This document shows, piece after piece, positions 1 to 6,213 of a stretch of DNA of 9,599 nucleotides. The DNA is taken from positions 1 to 9,599 of the forward strand of contig JAUYDB010000019.1 of assembly GCA_030691985.1 (NCBI GenBank), read 5' to 3'. This stretch comes from Candidatus Omnitrophota bacterium. GTDB lineage: Bacteria; Omnitrophota; Gorgyraeia; 2-01-FULL-45-10. The translations under genes and the position numbers were made by a program. The notes beneath the pieces were generated by a model. That model did no database searches. It saw nothing but the letters and a program-made list of their open reading frames with translations, and was not told the origin of the DNA. How positions within the stretch are numbered: position 1 is the first letter of the stretch; every line of letters starts with the position of its first letter.

Positions 1-23
1 TGCGCCGGTGGCGCGTCAACCAT
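1..23 (-). CDS. 5' end of an unidentified gene leaving the left edge
   Basis: A start codon at 23-21 opens a frame of seven codons (MVDAPPA) before the window ends, so no product can be assigned. A GAGG lies 8 nt upstream, and a stronger AAGGAGG lies further upstream at about 39-45. A second possible start at 37-35 would read MRKILWLTRHRR in another frame, but it sits only 1 nt from AAGGAGG, which is too close for good initiation. In fabD clusters the next gene is often fabG, but these residues do not resemble the usual start of FabG (a short lead into VTGxxxGIG), and the 273-nt gap after fabD argues against tight coupling. Existence of a gene here is inferred from the SD-start arrangement only. 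Confidence 0.4.
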
Positions 24-178
24 AAAATTTTCCTCATCCCTCCTTGAAATTTTTCATCTCACGAGGGGCAGATACCAACAAGATGAGTATTGAATGGCCT
101 TATGGCCATGGGGGTTGAGCCGTATAAATTTTGTTTACGACGCACTACCTTAAAACTTTTATGACCGTTATATCCAAA

Positions 179-201
179 GCTATAGTAAAGCTTAACATAG
201 C
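179..201. repeat. Small hairpin in the centre of the intergenic element
   Basis: GCTAT (179-183) pairs with ATAGC (197-201), and three further A/T pairs form around a GCT/AGC loop. One wobble-type and one mismatched position lie between the two parts. It sits in the apical part of the larger inverted repeat at 55-280, so that element would have a branched head instead of a single rod. Confidence 0.55.
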
Positions 202-209
202 AAAACCAA

Positions 210-224
210 AAGGATTTATTCCTT
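210..224. repeat. Second small hairpin in the centre of the intergenic element
   Basis: AAGGA (210-214) and TCCTT (220-224) are perfect inverted arms around a 5-nt loop. This hairpin lies two bases from the inner 10-bp arm at 227-236 and next to the hairpin at 179-201, which gives the large inverted repeat a multi-branched apex. Confidence 0.5.
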
Positions 225-296
225 GAAAACAAAATTAGGCGAACACCCCCTGGCCATATAGCCAAGAGGGTCGTGAGCTGAAAAAATTCGCTCCCA

Positions 297-1208
297 TTAC
301 GTCAGGTCCTGCGAGGTGCCGATGTTTTTTACTTCAAGGCCAGGGTCTATCTTGCGGACAAGGCCCTTCAATACCTGGCCGGGGCCTATCTCGAGAAACG
401 TCTTTATGCCGGCCCGGGCTACTGTCTTAATCGATTCTTCCCATAAGGTTTTAGAATTCACCTGCGCTATAAGGTTCTCCTTTATCCTGGCCGGATCGGC
501 CTGGACTTTTGCGTCGACATTACTGACAAAAGAAAACCTTGGCGGCAGGATCCGAATCTTTTCGATGTAGTCTTTCAGTTTATCGCGCGCGGGTGTCATT
601 AAGGAAGAATGGAATGGCCCGCTCACATCGAGCATGAGCACGCGTTTTGCCCCTTTTGTCTTCGCAAGACTCGCAAAGAGTTCGATATTATTAGTCTTGC
701 CTGATACGACCACCTGGCCCGGGCAATTCAAATTCGCTATCTCGCAGCCGATTCCTTTACAAAGGGACTCTACCGCGGCAAGCTCCATACCGATAACACA
801 GGCCATTTTGCCGGGATTCTTCCGCGAGGCATCTTCCATCAACTCACCGCGCTTCCTCACTAAAACGAGCGCATCCTCAAAGGCAATGCTTCCGCACCCC
901 ACAAGCGCCGTATACTCGCCAAGGCTCAGGCCCATGCCGAACCTTATGTTATACCGCGCGGCGAGCGGCGATGATTCAAAAACTCTCAACGCCGCGATGC
1001 TGGCGGCCAGTATCGCCGCCTGGCTATTGGATGTCGCCGAAAGATCTTCCCGCGGCCCTTCGAAACAGAGCTTCTTCAGGTCAAACTTTAAAACGGCATT
1101 TGCCTTGTCGAAGATTTCGCGCGCCGCGGGATAATCGTCGTAAAGGTCCTTCCCCATCCCGGCATATTGCGCGCCCTGTCCCGGGAAGATAAGCGCCGCG
1201 TCTACCAT
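297..1208 (-). CDS. fabD: Malonyl-CoA:ACP transacylase FabD
   Basis: FabD transfers malonyl from malonyl-CoA to acyl carrier protein, supplying the extender unit of type II fatty acid synthesis in the cytosol. The 303-residue protein starts with the family signature FPGQGAQYAGMG (residues 8-19). It has the nucleophile elbow GLSLGEYTAL with Ser95, and the catalytic His200 in SGPFHSSLM. It ends with the conserved EIGPGQVL region, and its length is normal. I chose ATG 1208 because it puts the FPGQG motif at the usual distance from the N-terminus. A GTG at 1229 would add seven unneeded residues. The start overlaps the fabH stop by 7 nt, suggesting translational coupling. The residue before Ser95 is Leu instead of the usual His (GHSLGE). 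I recall the GLSLGE form from some PVC-group sequences. Confidence 0.96.
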   Translation of the reverse strand: MVDAALIFPGQGAQYAGMGKDLYDDYPAAREIFDKANAVLKFDLKKLCFEGPREDLSATSNSQAAILAASIAALRVFESSPLAARYNIRFGMGLSLGEYTALVGCGSIAFEDALVLVRKRGELMEDASRKNPGKMACVIGMELAAVESLCKGIGCEIANLNCPGQVVVSGKTNNIELFASLAKTKGAKRVLMLDVSGPFHSSLMTPARDKLKDYIEKIRILPPRFSFVSNVDAKVQADPARIKENLIAQVNSKTLWEESIKTVARAGIKTFLEIGPGQVLKGLVRKIDPGLEVKNIGTSQDLT

Positions 1209-2188
1209 TCTATCACGATCGCTCCCCACGTTAATCCGCCGCCGAAAGCATCGAGGAGGATCTTATCGCCTTTTTTGATCCTTCCTTCTTTAACGGCCTC
1301 TACGAGCGCGACCGCGCTCGAGGCGGCCGACATGTTCCCGTATTTATCTATGTTCAAGTAAATCTTATCCTTGGATAAGCCCATCTTTTTTGCGACCGCG
1401 TTTAATATGCGCAGATTCGCCTGGTGCGGAATGACAAGTGAGATGTCTTCGGCTTTCAAGCCGAGAGGCCTTGTCGCCTCAAGCGCGGCTTCTGCCATAA
1501 CCTTGACCGCATGCTTAAAGAGCTCAACCCCGTTCATCTTTATAAAATGAAGCCTGTCATCTACGCTCTTCTTTGTCGCAGGGATCCTTGAGCCGCCAGC
1601 GGGTAATTTGATAAGCTCGCCTTGTTTACCGTTCGCGCCCAGATACGCCGAAAGTATGCCGCCCTTCTCTACCGGCCCTAATACAGCGGCAGCCGCGCCG
1701 TCTCCGAACAGGACGCACGTCGAACGGTCATTCCAATCCGTTATCGCGGAAAGCTTTTCCGCCGCTATGACAAGCGCATGCCTATATGTCCCTGACCCTA
1801 TGAATTGGTTCGCTATGGCAAGCCCGTAAATGAAACCGGAGCAGGCAACGCTTATGTCAAAGGCAGGAACCGTGCGGGCGCCTATCTTATCCTGGACAAG
1901 GCACGCCGTAGCCGGGAATAACATGTCGGGCGTTATCGTCGCCACTATGATAAGGTCTATTGCCTCCGCCTTCAGGCCGGCGTCATTTAGCGCTCTCTTC
2001 GCCGCCTCAGTCGCCATGTCGCTCGTCGCCTCATCCGCGCGGGCAATCCTGCGCTCTTTTATGCCGGTCCTGGTCGTAATCCATTCGTCAGTGGTATCGA
2101 CCATCTTCTCGAGGTCTTTATTCGTCAGGACCCTGTCCGGAAGATACGCCCCAAGGCCGATTATTCCAACATGAATCTTTTCACACAT
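1202..2188 (-). CDS. fabH: Beta-ketoacyl-ACP synthase III FabH
   Basis: FabH condenses an acyl-CoA primer, usually acetyl-CoA, with malonyl-ACP to start fatty acid synthesis. The 328-residue thiolase-fold protein shows the complete catalytic triad: Cys116 in DISVACSGF, His255 in VIPHQANLR and Asn285 in DKYGNMSAAS. DTTDEWITTRTGI (residues 31-43), typical of KAS III, and FGDGAAAAVL (161-170) are also present. ATG 2188 is preceded by GAGG six bases upstream and gives the expected N-terminus running into GIIGLGAYLP. The gene lies between plsX and fabD as in many rpmF-plsX-fabH-fabD operons. Its acetyl-CoA primer is also the substrate or product of Pta, encoded upstream in the same run. Primer chain-length preference cannot be read with confidence. 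Confidence 0.97.
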   Translation of the reverse strand: MCEKIHVGIIGLGAYLPDRVLTNKDLEKMVDTTDEWITTRTGIKERRIARADEATSDMATEAAKRALNDAGLKAEAIDLIIVATITPDMLFPATACLVQDKIGARTVPAFDISVACSGFIYGLAIANQFIGSGTYRHALVIAAEKLSAITDWNDRSTCVLFGDGAAAAVLGPVEKGGILSAYLGANGKQGELIKLPAGGSRIPATKKSVDDRLHFIKMNGVELFKHAVKVMAEAALEATRPLGLKAEDISLVIPHQANLRILNAVAKKMGLSKDKIYLNIDKYGNMSAASSAVALVEAVKEGRIKKGDKILLDAFGGGLTWGAIVIEW

Positions 2189-2210
2189 CTTTCGCCTCGT
2201 TATAGCTGTG

Positions 2211-2269
2211 TTAGCTTTCAGCTTTCAGCTTTTTTTGCTGAAGACTGACGGCTGAGAGCTGAAAGCTAA
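2211..2269. repeat. Heptamer-periodic palindromic element A, plsX-fabH gap
   Basis: The outer arms TTAGCTTTCAGCT (2211-2223) and AGCTGAAAGCTAA (2257-2269) are a perfect 13-bp inverted repeat. Read on the minus strand, the interior is a run of 7-nt units of the form NTCAGCY (TTCAGCT, CTCAGCC, GTCAGTC, TTCAGCA). After an A-run it is followed by the complementary unit GCTGAAA twice. A second nested hairpin, TTCAGC/GCTGAA around seven T's, occupies 2224-2242. It nearly fills the 101-bp gap between plsX and fabH. It shares its design, but not its heptamer, with the elements at 3511, 6826 and 7495. Confidence 0.85.
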
Positions 2270-2289
2270 ACCTGAGTTTTCGACTGTCT

Positions 2290-3279
2290 TCAATAGTTCT
2301 CCAATTCTTCTACTATATGTTTATTGACCTCCTGGTTTTTGAACTCACCCGCTACTTTTATAGCGTTCTTTATCGCCTTCGGGTTTGATGAGCCATGGCT
2401 TATTATGCACCTTCCGTCGACACCCAGGAGCGGCGCGCCGCCGTATTCCGAATAGTCCATTTTCTTCTTGAGCTCATTGAACGCGTTCGACGCCATCGCG
2501 GCGCCGAGCGTGGCAACGATGCTGGTTTTTATCTCCTGTTTCAGCAGTTTCACTATAGTATCGATGACGCTCTCCGATATCTTCAATATAACGTTTCCGA
2601 CGAACCCGTCACAAAGGACTATATCGGCGGCCCCCGCGTAGATATCGCGGCCCTCTATATTACCGATAAAATTCAGCTTTGACTCGCTCAGGAGCGCATG
2701 CGCCTCTTTCGCGAAATCAGTCCCCTTCGTCTCCTCTTGCCCGACGTTCAAAAGCCCTATAACGGGGTTTGGTTTGTGAAGAATGTATTTCGAGTAGGCG
2801 TCAGCCATTATGCCATACTGGAAAAGGTGCATGGGTTTAGGATTTATATTAGCCCCGACGTCTATTATAATTGCCGTGCCTGTGAGCGTCGGATAGACAA
2901 CTGCTATGCCGGGCTTTTCTATACCGGGCAAAAGCCTTAAAGACAGGGTGGTCGCGCACACCACAGCGCCGGTATTGCCGGCGCTGACAAAACCATCCGC
3001 CTCGCCTCTCTTTAACAGCTCAATCCCGACGACTATAGATGACTGACGTTTACGCCTGACCGACAGCGCGGCCGGATCGTGCATAGCGATCCGCTCGGGC
3101 GCATGTATAATAGATATCTTATTCGATTGGTATCCGTGTTTTTTCAACTCCGCGCTTATCACACTATCGTCTCCTGCAAGCAAAATGTCGTAACCCAGTT
3201 CTTCGGCAGCCATTATGGCGCCTTCGACTTCTACGGCCGGAGCGCAGTCACTACCCATGGCATCGACTACTATCTTCAT
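2290..3279 (-). CDS. plsX: Phosphate acyltransferase PlsX
   Basis: PlsX converts acyl-ACP and phosphate to acyl phosphate, the donor used by PlsY in the first acylation of glycerol-3-phosphate. It is a peripheral cytosolic enzyme. The 329-residue protein begins MKIVVDAMGSDCAP, matching the family N-terminus (DAMGGDxAP). It contains FVSAGNTGAV (97-106), IDVGAN (139-144), LLNVGQEETKG (176-186), CDGFVGNVILK (223-233) and YGGAPLLGV with ISHGSS (279-298). ATG 3279 follows an AAAAGGAG about 10 nt upstream. It lies 16 bp after the rpmF stop, the classical rpmF-plsX pair. Ser10 replaces the second Gly of the N-terminal motif. Element A follows the stop codon. Confidence 0.97.
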   Translation of the reverse strand: MKIVVDAMGSDCAPAVEVEGAIMAAEELGYDILLAGDDSVISAELKKHGYQSNKISIIHAPERIAMHDPAALSVRRKRQSSIVVGIELLKRGEADGFVSAGNTGAVVCATTLSLRLLPGIEKPGIAVVYPTLTGTAIIIDVGANINPKPMHLFQYGIMADAYSKYILHKPNPVIGLLNVGQEETKGTDFAKEAHALLSESKLNFIGNIEGRDIYAGAADIVLCDGFVGNVILKISESVIDTIVKLLKQEIKTSIVATLGAAMASNAFNELKKKMDYSEYGGAPLLGVDGRCIISHGSSNPKAIKNAIKVAGEFKNQEVNKHIVEELENY

Positions 3280-3295
3280 ATATCCAAAACTCCTT

Positions 3296-3496
3296 TTATT
3301 TTTTCTTCTCTTTTTTCGATTCTATTATCACAACGCTCTTGCCTTTATAGTATCCGCAATGAGGGCACACCCTGTGCGGAAGCCTCGGTTTTTTACATTG
3401 CGGGCACACGGCAAGGCTCGGTAAATATAGTTTGCTATTCGCGCTTCGCCTCTTGTCGCGCCTGGCCTTTGAATGTTTGCGTTTAGGATTAGGCAT
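3296..3496 (-). CDS. rpmF: 50S ribosomal protein bL32, zinc-binding form
   Basis: bL32 is a small basic protein of the large ribosomal subunit. The 66-residue product begins MPNPKRKHSKARRDKRR, the typical bL32 start. It carries two CxxC knuckles, Cys31/Cys34 (CPQC) and Cys44/Cys47 (CPHC), so it is the zinc-binding C+ form. The tail is lysine-rich. The start is secured by a strong AAGGAGG four bases before ATG 3496. In many bacteria rpmF is preceded by yceD (DUF177), but here only 43 bp separate it from ackA, and most of that is repeat element B. It is followed closely by plsX. Confidence 0.97.
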   Translation of the reverse strand: MPNPKRKHSKARRDKRRSANSKLYLPSLAVCPQCKKPRLPHRVCPHCGYYKGKSVVIIESKKEKKK

Positions 3497-3510
3497 CTGT
3501 CCTCCTTGTG

Positions 3511-3589
3511 TAATAGACCGCGGACCAGAGACTAGAGACCTATGAGGTCTTCGGTCTGTGGTCTTCGGTCTGTGGTCTTCGGTCTATTA
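3511..3589. repeat. Heptamer-periodic palindromic element B, overlapping the ackA 3' end
   Basis: TAATAGACCG (3511-3520) and CGGTCTATTA (3580-3589) are perfect 10-bp inverted arms. On the minus strand the interior is six units of the form AGACCNN (AGACCGA and AGACCAC alternating, then AGACCTC). A three-base spacer follows, then four units resembling their complement: GGTCTCT, AGTCTCT, GGTCCGC, GGTCTAT. The element spans the end of ackA and most of the gap to rpmF. The ackA stop codon (3542-3540) lies inside it, so the last 15 or so AckA residues are repeat-encoded. Confidence 0.87.
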
Positions 3590-4715
3590 TTTGATGCGTA
3601 TCGCGCGCTATCAACAGCTCTTCGTTGGTCGGCACGACCATGAACTTCGTTCTTTTCCGGACCACGCCCTTTAACTCTTTCGCGACGCGATTTACGAGCC
3701 ACGGATTATTCTCGCTGATTCCGGCTGTGAACACGACAGCATCCAGCCCGCCCATAACTGCCTGATAGGCGCCGATATATTTTTTGATACGGTAAATAAA
3801 AATATCTATTGCAAGCCCCGCTCGCTTAGCCCCCTCACCCTTGCCCCTTAACTTTTTTAGGATATCCCGCATATCATTACTCTCTCCCGACACGCCAAGA
3901 AGGCCGCTTTCCTTATTCAGAATATCGCTTATGCGGCGGGGAGTCAGCCTTTCTTTCTTCATAAGGTAGAATACCACCGCGGGATCGAGGTCGCCGGAAC
4001 GCGTGCCCATCATAAGGCCTTCGAGCGGAGTAAACCCCATCGATGTATCCGCTGACTTGCCCCTATCGACCGCCGCCATGCTGCAGCCGTTGCCGAGATG
4101 GCAGGTAATAAGCTTTAACTTATTCAAAGGACGCTTCAATAACCTCGCCGCTTCCCCCGCGACGAACCTGTGGCTCGTTCCATGGAAACCGTATTTTCTT
4201 ATTTTGTACTTTTTGTAATATTCAAACGGAAGGCCGTATATAAATGCCGCGGGGGGCATGGTCTGATGAAACGCGGTGTCAAAAACGGCGACCTGCGGAA
4301 TGCCTTCAAGCATTTTTGAACAGGCCATTATTCCTGAAAGCGACGGCGGATTATGCAGAGGATCGAGCTCGCTGAATATTTTGATCGACCTTATGACCTT
4401 TTCGGTTATGAGAGTCGACTCCTCAAATTCCTCGCCGCCATGGACCACCCTGTGGCCAATGCCGGAAATTTCGTCCTTCGATGATATTACGCCGTATCGC
4501 TCATCCGTCAATATGCCGACAATGAGATTGATCGCCGTATGGTGATCTTTACAGGAAACTTTTCTATGTAATGTATCCCCGCCCGCCTGATGCCTCAGGG
4601 TGGAGGCGGATTGGCCGATACGCTCAACAACGCCTCTTGCCAGCGGCATGTGCTTTTTTACATCAAATAACTGATATTTAGCGGATGAACTCCCGCAATT
4701 TATGACTAAAATCAA
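3540..4715 (-). CDS. ackA: Acetate kinase AckA with repeat-encoded C-terminus
   Basis: AckA interconverts acetate plus ATP and acetyl phosphate plus ADP, partnering Pta encoded just upstream. The 391-residue protein has INCGSSSAKYQL (Asn6), Arg89 in GHRVVHGG, His121 in DPLHNPP, Asp146 in AVFDTAFH, His178 in GFHGTSH, Arg239 in GTRSGDLDP and Glu365/366 in PTNEEL. These match the known acetate kinase active-site set. The start is TTG 4715: an in-frame TAA 12 nt upstream leaves no ATG or GTG, and TTG gives the standard N-terminus. An AAGGG lies 9 nt upstream. The gene starts 4 bp after pta. The C-terminal tail (about residues 377-391, IDRRPQTEDHRPKTS) is encoded by repeat element B. It makes the protein about 13 residues longer after TNEEL than the E. 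coli protein as I remember it. Confidence 0.96.
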   Translation of the reverse strand: MILVINCGSSSAKYQLFDVKKHMPLARGVVERIGQSASTLRHQAGGDTLHRKVSCKDHHTAINLIVGILTDERYGVISSKDEISGIGHRVVHGGEEFEESTLITEKVIRSIKIFSELDPLHNPPSLSGIMACSKMLEGIPQVAVFDTAFHQTMPPAAFIYGLPFEYYKKYKIRKYGFHGTSHRFVAGEAARLLKRPLNKLKLITCHLGNGCSMAAVDRGKSADTSMGFTPLEGLMMGTRSGDLDPAVVFYLMKKERLTPRRISDILNKESGLLGVSGESNDMRDILKKLRGKGEGAKRAGLAIDIFIYRIKKYIGAYQAVMGGLDAVVFTAGISENNPWLVNRVAKELKGVVRKRTKFMVVPTNEELLIARDTHQIIDRRPQTEDHRPKTS

Positions 4716-4719
4716 GGAT

Positions 4720-5703
4720 TTAAGCCCTTATAACGGTTATCGCCACGGCATCAACGATATCTTCGGCGGTGCATCCCCTCGAAAGATCGCTCGCAGGCTG
4801 TGTGAGTCCCACAAGAATGGGGCCTACGGCCCTGGCATTGGCAAGCCTCTGCGTCATTTTGTACGAGATGTTACCCGAATTGAGATCCGGGAATATCAGG
4901 ACATTGGCTTTGCCCGCGACATCGTTTGCCTCGCATTTTATCATGGCGACCTCCGGGACTATCGCGCTATCAACTTGAAATTCTCCGTCGATCAGTATCT
5001 TCGGTGAAATCTCCTTTGCCCTCGCCACCGCCTCTTTCACCTTATCCACCAAAGGCCCTTTGGCGCTGCCCTTGCTCGAATAGCTTAAAAAAGCGACTCT
5101 CGGAGTCTTTCCTACCAGCTTATCAAAAAGATCGGCGGACAATACCGCGATGCCCGCAAGCTGCTTCGCGTCCGGCTCAGGATTCACTCCGCAGTCCGCA
5201 AAGATAAAAACGCCCTTCTCCCCGTATGGTGAATTAGGTACCTCCATCAAAAACGATCCGGCGACGACCCCTATATTTTTGTCAACTTTAAGGCATCTCA
5301 AGGCGGCCCTCACCGTGTCAGCCGTAGTGTGGCTTGCCCCCGCGACAAACCCGTCCGCCGCGCCCCGCCGTACTAGAAGGCCGCCGAATATAAGGCAATT
5401 ACCGGTCACAGCCTCTTTCGCCTCCGCCGGCGTCATGCCCTTTGGTTTCCTGAGCTCGTAATACTCGGATATAAGCCGGGGCGTATCATTATATTTTTCA
5501 GGATCGATCACTTCCAGGTCGTTTAAGTTTTTGCTCTTTACCGCTGACCTCACCTCGTCTTTTCCCACGAGGATTATTTTCGCGATATGATTGTCCAATA
5601 TATAATTGAGGGCTTCGATGGTCCTCGGGTCATCGCTTTCAGGAAGCACTATCCTTTTGGAAAGCTTGGCTGCCCTGGCTCTTATATCGGCAATGATGCT
5701 CAT
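4720..5703 (-). CDS. pta: Phosphate acetyltransferase Pta, short form
   Basis: Pta interconverts acetyl-CoA plus phosphate and acetyl phosphate plus CoA, and AckA then yields acetate and ATP. The 327-residue protein is the short, catalytic-domain-only type, without the N-terminal regulatory domains of the long enterobacterial form. Visible motifs are RIVLPESDDPRTIEA near the N-terminus, ELRKPKGMT (Arg85), ADGFVAGASHTTADTVRA (116-133), SGNISYKMTQRL (276-287) and DLSRGCTAEDIVD with Ser308, Arg309 and Asp315. These match the Ser-Arg-Asp catalytic set known from the Methanosarcina enzyme. The ATG follows the coaD stop without any gap, so translation is probably coupled. A related phosphate butyryltransferase is possible, but adjacency to ackA favours Pta. 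Confidence 0.94.
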   Translation of the reverse strand: MSIIADIRARAAKLSKRIVLPESDDPRTIEALNYILDNHIAKIILVGKDEVRSAVKSKNLNDLEVIDPEKYNDTPRLISEYYELRKPKGMTPAEAKEAVTGNCLIFGGLLVRRGAADGFVAGASHTTADTVRAALRCLKVDKNIGVVAGSFLMEVPNSPYGEKGVFIFADCGVNPEPDAKQLAGIAVLSADLFDKLVGKTPRVAFLSYSSKGSAKGPLVDKVKEAVARAKEISPKILIDGEFQVDSAIVPEVAMIKCEANDVAGKANVLIFPDLNSGNISYKMTQRLANARAVGPILVGLTQPASDLSRGCTAEDIVDAVAITVIRA

Positions 5704-6213
5704 TCACGCGCCTCTTTTCTTTTGTGATCTTACGAGCTTCTTCTTTAAAGCCGTTTCGACATTTTTCGGTATAAAATTGCTGAGGTCAGCCCCGAGCGAC
5801 GCCGCCTCTTTTATGAGCTTGCTCGACACATAGGAGTAGTCCTCGTGAGGCATCATGAATATTGTCTCTATCCCGCCCGCCAGTTTCCTGTTTGTCAGGG
5901 CCAGTTGGAACTCGTATTCGAAATCGGATATCATGCGCAGTCCGCGTATCATGACTTTTGAATTACGCTTCTTTACGTATTCGACAACCAGCCCTTCAAA
6001 ACTTTCCACGGCTACGTTTTTTATGCCTTTTACCGCGCCTCTCAGCATCTTGACACGCTCATCCGCGCTGAACAGGACGCCTTTCGACTTGTTATGCGCC
6101 ACCGCGACTATAACATTATCGAATATCTTTGACGCCCGCTCGATCAGGTCTATATGGCCGTAGGTAACGGGATCAAAGGTGCCGGGATATATCGCGATCC
6201 TGGATCTATTCAT
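5704..6213 (-). CDS. coaD: Phosphopantetheine adenylyltransferase CoaD
   Basis: CoaD adenylates 4'-phosphopantetheine with ATP to give dephospho-CoA, the penultimate step of CoA synthesis. The 169-residue nucleotidyltransferase shows YPGTFDPVTYGHIDLIERA, with the T-x-G-H ATP-binding motif at residues 17-20. It also has the substrate-contact region IRGLRMISDFEYEFQLALTNRKL (89-111) and YSYVSSKLIKE (126-136), corresponding to the usual SSSLVKE. Its length is about that of known CoaD proteins. The start ATG overlaps the rsmD stop as ATGA (6213-6210). The rsmD-coaD pair is very widespread. The tail (KKKLVRSQKKRGA) is lysine/arginine-rich. Confidence 0.97.
   Translation of the reverse strand: MNRSRIAIYPGTFDPVTYGHIDLIERASKIFDNVIVAVAHNKSKGVLFSADERVKMLRGAVKGIKNVAVESFEGLVVEYVKKRNSKVMIRGLRMISDFEYEFQLALTNRKLAGGIETIFMMPHEDYSYVSSKLIKEAASLGADLSNFIPKNVETALKKKLVRSQKKRGA

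Larger units (their letters stand above)
55..280. repeat. Long imperfect inverted-repeat element or structured RNA, intergenic
   Basis: The interval between fabD and the next gene (24-296) has no convincing gene. It folds as nested inverted arms. The outer arms are 55-64 and 271-280, with CTCACGA (58-64) pairing perfectly with TCGTGAG (271-277) and 9 of 10 positions pairing overall. The next arms are 95-120 and 238-264, built from TGGCC/GGCCA blocks and GGGGG (110-114) against CCCCC (246-250). The inner arms are AATTTTGTTT (127-136) and AAACAAAATT (227-236), a perfect 10-bp match. The centre carries two local hairpins, listed separately. Only small bulges and mismatches interrupt the arms from 95 inward, but there is a 30-versus-6-nt asymmetry between the outer and middle arms. 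This is more than expected by chance, but it could be a leader RNA for the left-edge gene, a free-standing small RNA, or a decayed MITE-like element. The strand of function is unknown. Confidence 0.7.

Noticed and set aside
59..265. Minus-strand 68-codon open frame in the gap left of fabD
   Set aside because: It lies entirely within the inverted-repeat element, resembles no family I know, has no clear ribosome binding site, and its composition follows the repeat arms.
55..280. 6S RNA, based on a long rod-like fold and a short CCTTAAAACT similarity
   Set aside because: The similarity is only about ten bases. The apex is branched and the arms do not match the 6S layout I know. It stays as an unidentified structured element.
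275..293. Small GAGC/GCTC hairpin directly after the fabD stop as a terminator
   Set aside because: Seven pairs with a bulge and no following T-run on the minus strand are too weak to call.
2224..2242. Hairpin with seven T's as a terminator after plsX
   Set aside because: The T-run is the loop of the TTCAGC/GCTGAA hairpin and not downstream of it, and on the coding (minus) strand it is an A-run. It is better explained as part of heptamer element A.
3511..3589. CRISPR-like array
   Set aside because: Units are 7 nt, without spacers, and form a palindrome. No cas genes are present.
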